Assembly: GCA_019234745.1 (NCBI GenBank)
Contig: JAFAKZ010000371.1
Span: 1 to 6,786 of the forward strand
Source of the DNA: Burkholderiales bacterium
Lineage (GTDB): Bacteria > Pseudomonadota > Gammaproteobacteria > Burkholderiales > Chitinimonadaceae
Direction of reading: 5' to 3'
DNA length: 6,786 bases
The notes under the pieces were generated by a model that had not been told where the DNA came from, did no database searches, and saw nothing but the letters and a program-made list of their open reading frames with translations. Position numbers and translations under genes: made by a program. Of the stretch, positions 1 through 5,571 are shown in pieces (the first letter of the stretch is position 1; the number at the start of each line of letters is the position of its first letter).

Positions 1-264
1 TCGATCATCTACGGCAACGAGATCGGCTGCACGGACGCCGCGTCGGCAGGCCGACCCGTCATGGGTACCATCGATAGCAGTGGCGCCGATCTGTATCTCA
101 CCGTCGGTGGTTCGCAGAAGGCCATGGTGATCGATGCCGACTTGTACAACAGCGAAGCCTCCTGGGGAACGACCGCGGGCAGCGATCCAGACCTCAACGT
201 AACGGGTATTGCGCTTGAGACCGACCCGGTGGCGCCTGACACGGGTCCATCGCTGTTGCCGTAG
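1..264 (+). CDS. Small exported-type protein of unknown function, C-terminal part (copy 1 of a tandem pair)
   Basis: The reading frame is open from the first base of the window to the TAG at 262-264. It encodes the last 87 residues of a protein whose start lies to the left. It is a paralogue of the complete gene at 440-886. Both share the motifs GN(E/D)IGC, PV.GTIDS, GG near a Tyr-Leu strand, ID.DLY, a Trp-Gly pair and a final GPS. By hand alignment about 42 of 86 positions are identical. The first ATG in this frame (61) is internal, because homology with copy 2 extends upstream of it to the window edge. No catalytic motif or known domain is recognised. By analogy with copy 2 it is probably exported, but its N-terminus is not visible. 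The function is unknown. The coding assignment is well supported by protein-level conservation between the copies. Confidence 0.8.
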   Translation, partial: SIIYGNEIGCTDAASAGRPVMGTIDSSGADLYLTVGGSQKAMVIDADLYNSEASWGTTAGSDPDLNVTGIALETDPVAPDTGPSLLP

Positions 265-270
265 TAATCG

Positions 271-292
271 GGCCGGCGCATTCGCACCGGCC
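271..292. other. GC-rich inverted repeat just after copy 1
   Basis: GGCCGG at 271-276 pairs perfectly with CCGGCC at 287-292 across a 10-base loop. Two further pairs are possible inside the loop after one mismatch. It begins 6 bases after the stop of the preceding gene, where a transcription terminator or mRNA 3'-end stabiliser would be expected. No T-run follows, so a classical intrinsic terminator is not demonstrated. Confidence 0.4.
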
Positions 293-380
293 AACCGTCC
301 CGCCAACACTCTCCTCCCACCTTCGCAATGTGACGGCGCTGTAAATTAGCGTTGCGTCGGCAAACGTTTACGGCTGCTCG

Positions 381-409
381 TTGTCCACATCAGAGTGGTT
401 CGCTAGCCT
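381..409 (+). promoter_or_regulatory. Weak sigma70-like promoter candidate for the 440 gene
   Basis: TTGTCC (381-386) and TAGCCT (404-409) are separated by 17 bases and lie 31 bases upstream of the ATG at 440. The -35 box matches 4 of 6 consensus bases and the -10 box only 3 of 6. Position and spacing are right but the boxes are poor. The gene could equally be co-transcribed with copy 1 across the 175-base gap. This gap holds nothing else except the inverted repeat at 271-292. Confidence 0.22.
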
Positions 410-430
410 GCGAATCAGATACACACCTGT

Positions 431-437
431 GGAGGAG
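431..437 (+). promoter_or_regulatory. Ribosome binding site of the 440 gene
   Basis: GGAGGAG lies immediately before the ATG at 440. Its GGAGG core (431-435) sits 4 bases upstream, somewhat close but strong. It fixes the start at 440 and produces a protein with a typical signal sequence. Confidence 0.75.
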
Positions 438-439
438 TC

Positions 440-886
440 ATGCGTAAGTTCATCGTCGCGGCGCTTGCCGCAAGCCTTGCCTGCGGCACCATGGCCGCGC
501 AGCTCAAACCCCTGCCGCATACGAGCCGTGCGCTCAGCCAGAAGAGCGCGCAGGCGGTCGGACCCTACTATGTGGCGGTCAATGGCTATTGCAATGTATT
601 CCAGGTCTGGTACGACCCGAACATGAATACCGTTTTCGGCAATGACATTGGCTGTGCCACCACGGCCTCCGGCACGCCCGTGCTGGGCACCATCGATAGC
701 GACGGTTACGATGTGTATCTGAGCATCGGCGGCAGCGCCAACGCCAACCTGATCGATCTCGACCTGTACGACCAGCTGGCCGTGTGGGGTGCCTCGGCGG
801 GCGGCGACGCCACGCTCACGCAGGCGGGCGTGATCGTCAGCACGAGCCCGATCAGTCCGGCTAGCGGCCCGTCCATCGTCCAGTAG
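440..886 (+). CDS. Small exported protein of unknown function (copy 2 of a tandem pair)
   Basis: This is a complete 148-aa protein. Residues 1-20 look like a Sec signal peptide: Arg2-Lys3, a hydrophobic stretch from Phe4 to Ala14, then a likely cleavage after Thr17-Met18-Ala19. Cys15 is preceded by Ser-Leu-Ala, which resembles a lipobox only weakly, so a lipoprotein is possible but less likely. The mature part has a basic, polar N-terminal stretch (about 21-40). A compact region rich in aromatic residues and glycine follows, with an alternating pattern suggestive of beta strands. Mature cysteines Cys51 and Cys72 could form a disulfide in the periplasm. Cys72 is conserved in the upstream paralogue, and the position of Cys51 lies outside the visible part of that copy. 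The C-terminal 86 residues are about half identical to the protein encoded at 1-264. No enzyme motif or known domain is recognised. A strong GGAGGAG ribosome binding site supports the start. The role is unknown; a periplasmic or secreted structural or binding protein is a guess. Confidence 0.85.
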   Translation: MRKFIVAALAASLACGTMAAQLKPLPHTSRALSQKSAQAVGPYYVAVNGYCNVFQVWYDPNMNTVFGNDIGCATTASGTPVLGTIDSDGYDVYLSIGGSANANLIDLDLYDQLAVWGASAGGDATLTQAGVIVSTSPISPASGPSIVQ

Positions 887-935
887 GTTTAGTCCCCACG
901 GCTTACGTCGCGCGCGAACGAGCGCAAGCGAGGCT

Positions 936-953
936 CCCTCGCAGCGGCGAGGG
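936..953. repeat. Perfect GC-rich hairpin, possibly a REP-like element
   Basis: CCCTCGC at 936-942 pairs perfectly with GCGAGGG at 947-953 around a 4-base loop (AGCG). A G-rich tail (to about 964) follows. It lies in the 192-base gap between two convergent transcription units. It looks like the short palindromic intergenic elements common in Xanthomonas relatives. Only one copy is in the window, so repetition in the genome cannot be shown. It might instead help end transcription of the 440 gene, but no T-run follows. Confidence 0.4.
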
Positions 954-1008
954 CGGGGGAGTGGAATCAATCAAGAGTGAGCCGCTGTCTCGGGTTTCGC
1001 AAATGCTG

Positions 1009-1031
1009 AGCGCACGGGTTTCCCGGGCGCT
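1009..1031. terminator. Imperfect inverted repeat at the end of the signalling operon
   Basis: AGCGC (1009-1013) pairs with GCGCT (1027-1031). Inside it, after one mismatch (1014/1026), CGGG (1015-1018) pairs with CCCG (1022-1025), leaving a 3-base loop. The structure lies 47 bases beyond the stop codon of the HD-GYP gene, where a terminator for the leftward operon would be expected. No T-run follows on either strand. It could be a weak or bidirectional terminator or a 3'-end stabiliser. Confidence 0.35.
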
Positions 1032-1078
1032 TGTACCAATCGTTGACTCTCCGATCCGTTATGCAAGTGCTACTAGGC

Positions 1079-2203
1079 TCATGTGACGGCGAGTGTTTCC
1101 TCGCAGTCGGTAAAGCGCTTGGCTACCACATGGAACTGGTCGGCGACCTGGACAAAGGCGTCAACCATGTCCGGGTCGAAATGCTCGCCGCGACCCTCGC
1201 GGATGAGGTCGATGGCCTGGCTGTGCGGAAAGGCCGGCTTGTACACTCGTTTTGAGATCAGCGCGTCGTACACGTCGGCAATCGCCATCAGGCGGGCTGA
1301 CACCGGAATGGCGTCGCCCGCCAGGCCCTGCGGATAACCGCTGCCGTTCCATTTCTCCTGATGCGAATAGGCGATCTCGCGCGCGAGGCGCAGGAAGCTG
1401 CTGGGTGCATCGAGCAGCTTCTCCGCCGCGGCGATCGTATCGCGCCCCAGCGTCGTATGCGTTTTCATGATCTCGAACTCGTCCGCTGTCAGTTTGCCTG
1501 GCTTCAGCAGGATGCTGTCCGGAATGCCCACCTTGCCGATGTCGTGGAGCGGCGCTGACTTATACAGCATCTGGATGGTCGCCTCGTCCAGCTCCGTCCG
1601 GAAGCGCGGATGGTGCTGCAACTGCGTAGCCAACAGGCGCACATAGTTCTGCGTGCGGCGGATATGATTGCCCGTCTCGTTGTCGCGCGTCTCGGCGAGC
1701 GAGGCAAGTGCCATGATGGTGACGTCCTGAATCACCTGCACCTCGTGCGTGCGATGTTCCACCTCAGCCTGCAGGAAGGCCGCCTTGTCTTCCAGGAAGT
1801 CCGCCGCCGCCTTGAGCTTCAGGTGCGTCCTGACGCGCGCGAGTACCGTCGGCGCCGTGATGGGCTTGATGATGTAGTCCACCGCGCCTGCGTCGAAGCC
1901 AGCCTGCTCGTCCGCCATATCGCTCATGGCGGTGAGGAAGATCACGGGAATGCGCGCGGTGCGTGGATTGTCCTTCAGGCGTTGGCATACGTCGAAGCCG
2001 CCGATGCCGGGCATCATCACGTCGAGCAGTATGAGATCCGGCAGCGGGTCTGATGCGGTCAGCTCCAGCGCGCGCTCGCCGCCATTGGCGATCAGTACGC
2101 GGTAGCGATCCTTGAGCAGGCCGAAGAGCTGTGTCAGGTTTTCCGGTGCGTCGTCGACGATCAGGATCGTTCGCCTGTCCCCGCGGTCATTCAAATCGTT
2201 CAT
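1079..2203 (-). CDS. Response regulator with HD-GYP cyclic di-GMP phosphodiesterase domain (RpfG-like)
   Basis: This cytoplasmic 374-aa protein is expected to hydrolyse cyclic di-GMP under phosphorylation control. Residues about 12-128 form a receiver domain with acidic pair Asp17-Asp18, phosphoacceptor Asp61 (LLDVMMP), Thr91 and Lys113. A charged helical linker (about 129-160) leads to an HD-GYP domain (about 160-355). Expected metal ligands are Glu176, His180, His220-Asp221, His249, His281 and Asp310, and the GYP signature is at 289-291. The usual His-His-Glu before the GYP loop reads His281-Gln282-Glu283, so one ligand of the three-metal form is missing. The full set of other ligands argues for an active enzyme. 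There is no DNA-binding domain. The start overlaps the stop of the upstream sensor kinase by ATGA and has a GAGGAGG site 7 bases upstream, so the two are co-translated partners. The architecture matches RpfG, but the name is not assigned because no rpf cluster is visible. Confidence 0.95.
   Translation of the reverse strand: MNDLNDRGDRRTILIVDDAPENLTQLFGLLKDRYRVLIANGGERALELTASDPLPDLILLDVMMPGIGGFDVCQRLKDNPRTARIPVIFLTAMSDMADEQAGFDAGAVDYIIKPITAPTVLARVRTHLKLKAAADFLEDKAAFLQAEVEHRTHEVQVIQDVTIMALASLAETRDNETGNHIRRTQNYVRLLATQLQHHPRFRTELDEATIQMLYKSAPLHDIGKVGIPDSILLKPGKLTADEFEIMKTHTTLGRDTIAAAEKLLDAPSSFLRLAREIAYSHQEKWNGSGYPQGLAGDAIPVSARLMAIADVYDALISKRVYKPAFPHSQAIDLIREGRGEHFDPDMVDAFVQVADQFHVVAKRFTDCEETLAVT
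2200..2203 (-). other. ATGA start/stop overlap coupling kinase and HD-GYP regulator
   Basis: On the minus strand the four bases ATGA contain the ATG of the HD-GYP gene and the TGA of the kinase gene. Such an overlap normally means co-transcription and translational coupling, which would keep the two partners at linked levels. Confidence 0.9.
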
Positions 2204-5200
2204 GAAGCGTCCTCCTCAAGGGCCGTACCGTCTTGTCGCGTGCGTTCCGCTAGCCGCCGCAGGGCGGTAACGAAATCGAAGTTTTGGATGGCTTTTTCGA
2301 ATGCTGCATAGTCATCCTGCAACAGCGTAGTGCGGATGCTTGCCGCGTGTTCCTGGTAATAGGCAAGCGCCTCGCCGTCGCTGGCGGCCAACAGTGCCGA
2401 CAGCTGGGCATGTAGCTCGGCGGCATCGACCTCGACAGCAGGCGCTGGTGCTGTTTCCGCACCCAGCGATTGCCGCAGCGCGGTGATCGCCGCGCCCAGG
2501 CTGCGTTCGAAGGGCAGGAAGGCGGAGGTCACGTTCTCGTGTGCCTTGATATTCCGCTCAAGTGCCGCCGCCGCGGCTTGCAGGTCGGCCAGGCCCAGGG
2601 TGCCAGACACACCCTTGACGGTATGCGCAATGCGCGCCGCTTCTACATCGTTGCGCGCTGTCAGGGCCGTTTCGATGCGGGCCGCCGCGTCCGCCTCCTC
2701 CTGCACGAATTGACGTAGTACGCGCAAGAACAGGGCCACGTTGCCGCCCACGCGGCGCAGGCCCGTGGCCAGATCGAGGCCGGGGACCTCCGGGAGGGCA
2801 GGCTCATCCTGGTCGGCCTCGCTCTGGAGTGGCCTTATCATTGTCTTGGGGCGCACCCAGCGCTTGAGCGTATCGAACATCGTCATCGGATCGACCGGTT
2901 TGGCGATATGGTCCACCATGCCCGCGGAAAGACACTGGGCACGCTCTTCGGGTAACGCATCGGCCGTCATGGCGATGATATGCAGGTCGGCATAGCGCGG
3001 CTCGGCGTGGATGCATCGCGCCGCTTCCATGCCATCCATTTCCGGCATCTGCAAATCCATCAACACGACGTCGAAGGTGCCCGGCTCGTTCGCAAGTACC
3101 GTTTCCACGGCCTCTCGGCCATTGTTGGCGAGTGCGACGGTGGCGCCGGCGCCCTGCAGCAGCTCGATGGCGATCTGCTGGTTGATCTTGTTGTCCTCGG
3201 CCAGCAGCAGCTTCATGCCATGCAGATTGGGCAGCACCTGGGCGTTGGCGGTGGCTACCGCATTGCTGGTGCTGGGGCCGAAAATGCTCAGGATGACGTC
3301 GAGCAGCGAGGACTGGCTCACTGGCTTGACCAGGAAGGCGTGCAGGCCCGCCTCCTCGGCTTGTGCGCGTACCTCGTCGCGGCCGAAGGCCGTCACCATG
3401 ATGATGCGCAGTTCGCCGTTGAATGCCCGCAGCTGCTTGGCCGTTTCGATGCCATCCATGTCCGGCATCATCCAGTCCACGAAGGCGACGGCGAAGGGGT
3501 GATCCAGCGCTGCCTGGCGCACGGCCGTGAGCGCTTCCGGGCCGGACGCGCAGGTGCTGACGGCAAAGTCCAGCGAGCGCAGGCGGTCCGACAGAATCTC
3601 GCGTGCCGACGCATTGTCGTCCACCACCAGCACGCGCAGGCCCTTGATGGTCTCCGGCAGGGACTTGCTGCGCATCTCGGCCCGATCGGAGACGCCCAAC
3701 CATACGGAAAAGGCGAAGGTGCTGCCCCAGCCAAGTGCCGACTCCACCTGGATGGTGCCGCCCATCAACTCGGTGAGACGCTTGGCGATGGTCAGGCCCA
3801 GGCCAGTGCCGCCGTACTTGCGTGTGGTAGAGCCGTCGGCCTGGGTGAAAGCCTGGAACAAACGCGCCGCCTGCTCGTCCGTCATGCCTATGCCGGTATC
3901 GTGCACGCCGAAGCGCAGCTGCACCTTGTCGCCCACCACCTGCAGCGGCGCAACGGTGACTGATACCTGCCCACGCTCGGTGAACTTGATGGCGTTGTTG
4001 ACCAGGTTGGTGAGAATCTGCCCTAGCCGCAGCGGGTCGCCAATCAGCCCCTGTGGCATGTCCTTGCGCGTGTCGAACAGGAGTTCCAGGCCCTTGTCGG
4101 CGGCGCGCTGGGCGACGAGCGAGGACACATTCTCCAGCATGTCGTCCAGGCGGAAGTGCAGCAGCTCCAGGTCGAGTTTGCCGGCCTCCACCTTGGAGAA
4201 GTCCAGGATATCGTTGATGATGCCCAAGAGTGAAGTGCCGGCATTGTGTATCTTGCCTACGTAGTCGCGCTGACGCGGCGACAGGTCGGTCTTCAGCGCC
4301 AGGTAGGACATGCCGATGATGGCGTTCATCGGCGTGCGAATCTCGTGGCTCATATTGGCCAGGAACATGGACTTGGCCCGCGTTGCGTCTTCTGCCTGTT
4401 GCTTGGCGTCGCGCAGCTCGCCCGCCGTATCGGCCAGGCGCGCGTAGAGGATGCCGTTTTCCAGCAGCAGCACGATCAGTACGACGCTGGCGGCCAACAG
4501 TCCGTATAGCCGGCCCGAATAGAAACCCACGTCGAAGCGAGAGGCGTTGAGCACGGCAGACAGCGCGATATCGCACACCCAGGCGAACATGGCGACTGTG
4601 AGCCACAGGTCCAGCATGGTGCGCCGGCAGCGGCGGCCCACGGCGAGCAGGGCGAGCGCGCTGATGACCCAGACGGAAGAGACGACGCCGAGCATTTGCG
4701 GCGTGTAATGGTTGCCCACCATGATGGGGGGCAGCAGGGCTTGGCCGGCCGTGGCCAGGACGGTCAGGCCCACGGCGGCCGCGGCTGCGGTCGCGAGGCA
4801 GGCGAGCGCGGCCCAGCCCGGGTGCCGCTCGACCTCTACACCCTTGTTTGGTTCGGCCAGCCAGGCGTAGGCAATCACCATGAGTGGGAAACCAGCATGC
4901 CAGAACATATAGAGCCAGGCCGTCGTCTGCGGCCCGGCGCCCATTAGCCCGGTAGGCGCGAACAAGCCTGGGAAGCTGAGTGCGTGCGCGATCGCCATGC
5001 AGGCGGTGAACAGATAGCCCGTGGCCAGCGCCAGCAGCGCACGGCTACGCAGGATGGCGAACTGTCCCAGCAGCAGGATGGCGGTAATCAGGTCGTTGAC
5101 GACCAGGGCCGACTGATAGGCAGGGATAAAGGCAGAAACGGGCGCTAGATGGTGCTGGGCGAACGGCGCCGTCAGCGCGAACAGGAGCGCCGAACCTGCG

Positions 5201-5319
5201 GCGAAGCAGAGCGCAAAGCGCGCATTGGTGCGCGACGCTGGCAGGGTGGAGAGAAAGCTGAATTGTTCATAGGGGCCGGAGCCCGTTGGTCGCATCGCTG
5301 TCTTTCGATATCGGGACAT
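2200..5319 (-). CDS. Membrane hybrid sensor histidine kinase: MASE4-like input, HisKA, HATPase, two receivers, HPt
   Basis: This is a 1039-aa inner-membrane phosphorelay kinase. Residues about 32-290 hold roughly eight hydrophobic segments with short loops. Motifs such as FIPAYQ (64-69), VND (74-76), SFPGLFAPTG (115-124) and WLYMFWH (135-141) resemble the MASE4 membrane sensor family. The HisKA helix carries phospho-accepting His325 (SHEIRTPMN). The ATPase domain shows the N box at Asn442, DTGIG (474-478) and GGTGLGL (503-509). Receiver 1 has Asp567-Asp568, Asp615, Thr643 and Lys665. Receiver 2 has Glu708-Asp709, Asp755, Thr785 and Lys807. An HPt domain (about 847-952) carries His899 in AHTVKG. 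A further helical tail (about 965-1030) follows. No key residue is missing. The inferred relay ends on Asp61 of the adjacent HD-GYP regulator, whose start overlaps this stop. The first ATG (5319) has only a weak AGG upstream. Met9 (codon at 5293-5295) is an alternative start, also with a weak site. The stimulus is unknown. Confidence 0.95.
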   Translation of the reverse strand: MSRYRKTAMRPTGSGPYEQFSFLSTLPASRTNARFALCFAAGSALLFALTAPFAQHHLAPVSAFIPAYQSALVVNDLITAILLLGQFAILRSRALLALATGYLFTACMAIAHALSFPGLFAPTGLMGAGPQTTAWLYMFWHAGFPLMVIAYAWLAEPNKGVEVERHPGWAALACLATAAAAAVGLTVLATAGQALLPPIMVGNHYTPQMLGVVSSVWVISALALLAVGRRCRRTMLDLWLTVAMFAWVCDIALSAVLNASRFDVGFYSGRLYGLLAASVVLIVLLLENGILYARLADTAGELRDAKQQAEDATRAKSMFLANMSHEIRTPMNAIIGMSYLALKTDLSPRQRDYVGKIHNAGTSLLGIINDILDFSKVEAGKLDLELLHFRLDDMLENVSSLVAQRAADKGLELLFDTRKDMPQGLIGDPLRLGQILTNLVNNAIKFTERGQVSVTVAPLQVVGDKVQLRFGVHDTGIGMTDEQAARLFQAFTQADGSTTRKYGGTGLGLTIAKRLTELMGGTIQVESALGWGSTFAFSVWLGVSDRAEMRSKSLPETIKGLRVLVVDDNASAREILSDRLRSLDFAVSTCASGPEALTAVRQAALDHPFAVAFVDWMMPDMDGIETAKQLRAFNGELRIIMVTAFGRDEVRAQAEEAGLHAFLVKPVSQSSLLDVILSIFGPSTSNAVATANAQVLPNLHGMKLLLAEDNKINQQIAIELLQGAGATVALANNGREAVETVLANEPGTFDVVLMDLQMPEMDGMEAARCIHAEPRYADLHIIAMTADALPEERAQCLSAGMVDHIAKPVDPMTMFDTLKRWVRPKTMIRPLQSEADQDEPALPEVPGLDLATGLRRVGGNVALFLRVLRQFVQEEADAAARIETALTARNDVEAARIAHTVKGVSGTLGLADLQAAAAALERNIKAHENVTSAFLPFERSLGAAITALRQSLGAETAPAPAVEVDAAELHAQLSALLAASDGEALAYYQEHAASIRTTLLQDDYAAFEKAIQNFDFVTALRRLAERTRQDGTALEEDAS
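2211..2217 (-). promoter_or_regulatory. Ribosome binding site of the HD-GYP regulator, inside the kinase gene
   Basis: GAGGAGG on the minus strand lies 7 bases before the ATG at 2203. It is formed by the codons of Glu1035-Glu1036 near the kinase C-terminus. It is far stronger than anything in front of the kinase start, so the regulator may be made in excess over the kinase, as is usual for such pairs. Confidence 0.8.
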
Positions 5320-5391
5320 CTACGCCTAGGATGCAAAGCCAGGGCGAGCGCGATCCCACACCCATTTCTTAGTCAAACGCCACCGATATCG
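5306..5391. promoter_or_regulatory. Two copies of the palindrome CGATATCG around the kinase start
   Basis: CGATATCG occurs at 5306-5313 and again at 5384-5391, 78 bases apart. The second is in the leader upstream of the kinase gene. The first falls in codons 3-6 of the longest kinase reading frame, or just before the start if Met9 is used. A paired operator is conceivable, but an 8-base palindrome twice is thin evidence. No convincing -35/-10 pair was found for the leftward transcript in the 5320-5528 leader, which otherwise holds nothing recognised. Confidence 0.2.
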
Positions 5392-5528
5392 CATCCCTCA
5401 TTTGGGGTAAAGTGTTTCATTGCCACGACGACCGGCGTGGGTCCGCGTGGTGTGTAAGCGCACGCCTGGACCAACCGGCTCCCTAGCGGCAAATATGGCA
5501 TATCCTCCGCCGTGGGCGCGTGAAAATG

Positions 5529-5551
5529 AAAAAGCCGCCCGAAGGCGGCTT
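5529..5551 (-). terminator. Strong intrinsic terminator of the acyl-CoA dehydrogenase gene
   Basis: Read on the minus strand, AAGCCGCC (5551-5544) pairs with GGCGGCTT (5539-5532) around a TTCG tetraloop. A run of five T (5533-5529) overlaps the stem end, and further T residues follow. It begins 20 bases after the TGA of the dehydrogenase gene. This is a textbook Rho-independent terminator. It implies that the sensor kinase operon downstream has its own promoter. Confidence 0.92.
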
Positions 5552-5571
5552 ATTCGGCGCGCTCAATCCGA

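Noticed and set aside
368..970. Open frame of 200 codons on the minus strand
   Set aside because: It lies opposite the well-supported 440-886 gene, has an Arg/Ala-rich composition typical of an antisense shadow, and shows no recognisable motif.
1043..1076. TTGACT resembling a rightward -35 box
   Set aside because: No acceptable -10 box at 16-18 bases. The nearest TACTAG is 22 bases away and would only drive antisense of the HD-GYP gene.
1031..1255. Small plus-strand open frame near the convergent junction
   Set aside because: Most of it is antisense to the HD-GYP coding region, with no ribosome binding site and no recognisable product.
3028..3470. Near-identical 20-odd-base stretches at 3028-3050 and 3448-3470
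   Set aside because: They encode the conserved MP(E/D)MDG(M/I) motif of the two receiver domains. The similarity is explained by protein conservation, not by a DNA repeat.
2980..3963. Open frame of 327 codons on the plus strand
   Set aside because: It lies entirely opposite the receiver and kinase domains of the sensor kinase. Its length follows from high GC, and the protein has no domain.
2804..4606. Open frame of 600 codons on the minus strand in another frame
   Set aside because: It is a frame-shifted shadow of the kinase gene, which is intact with all catalytic motifs in the main frame, and its product is Arg/His/Gly-rich without motifs.
5348..5376. TTGACT on the minus strand as -35 for the kinase operon
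   Set aside because: The hexamer 17 bases downstream is TCGCGC, which does not resemble a -10 box, so no promoter is called despite the suitable location.
5423..5450. CCACG at 5423-5427 with CGTGG at 5436-5440 and 5446-5450
   Set aside because: Five-base arms in GC-rich DNA are expected by chance, and no T-run or functional context accompanies them.
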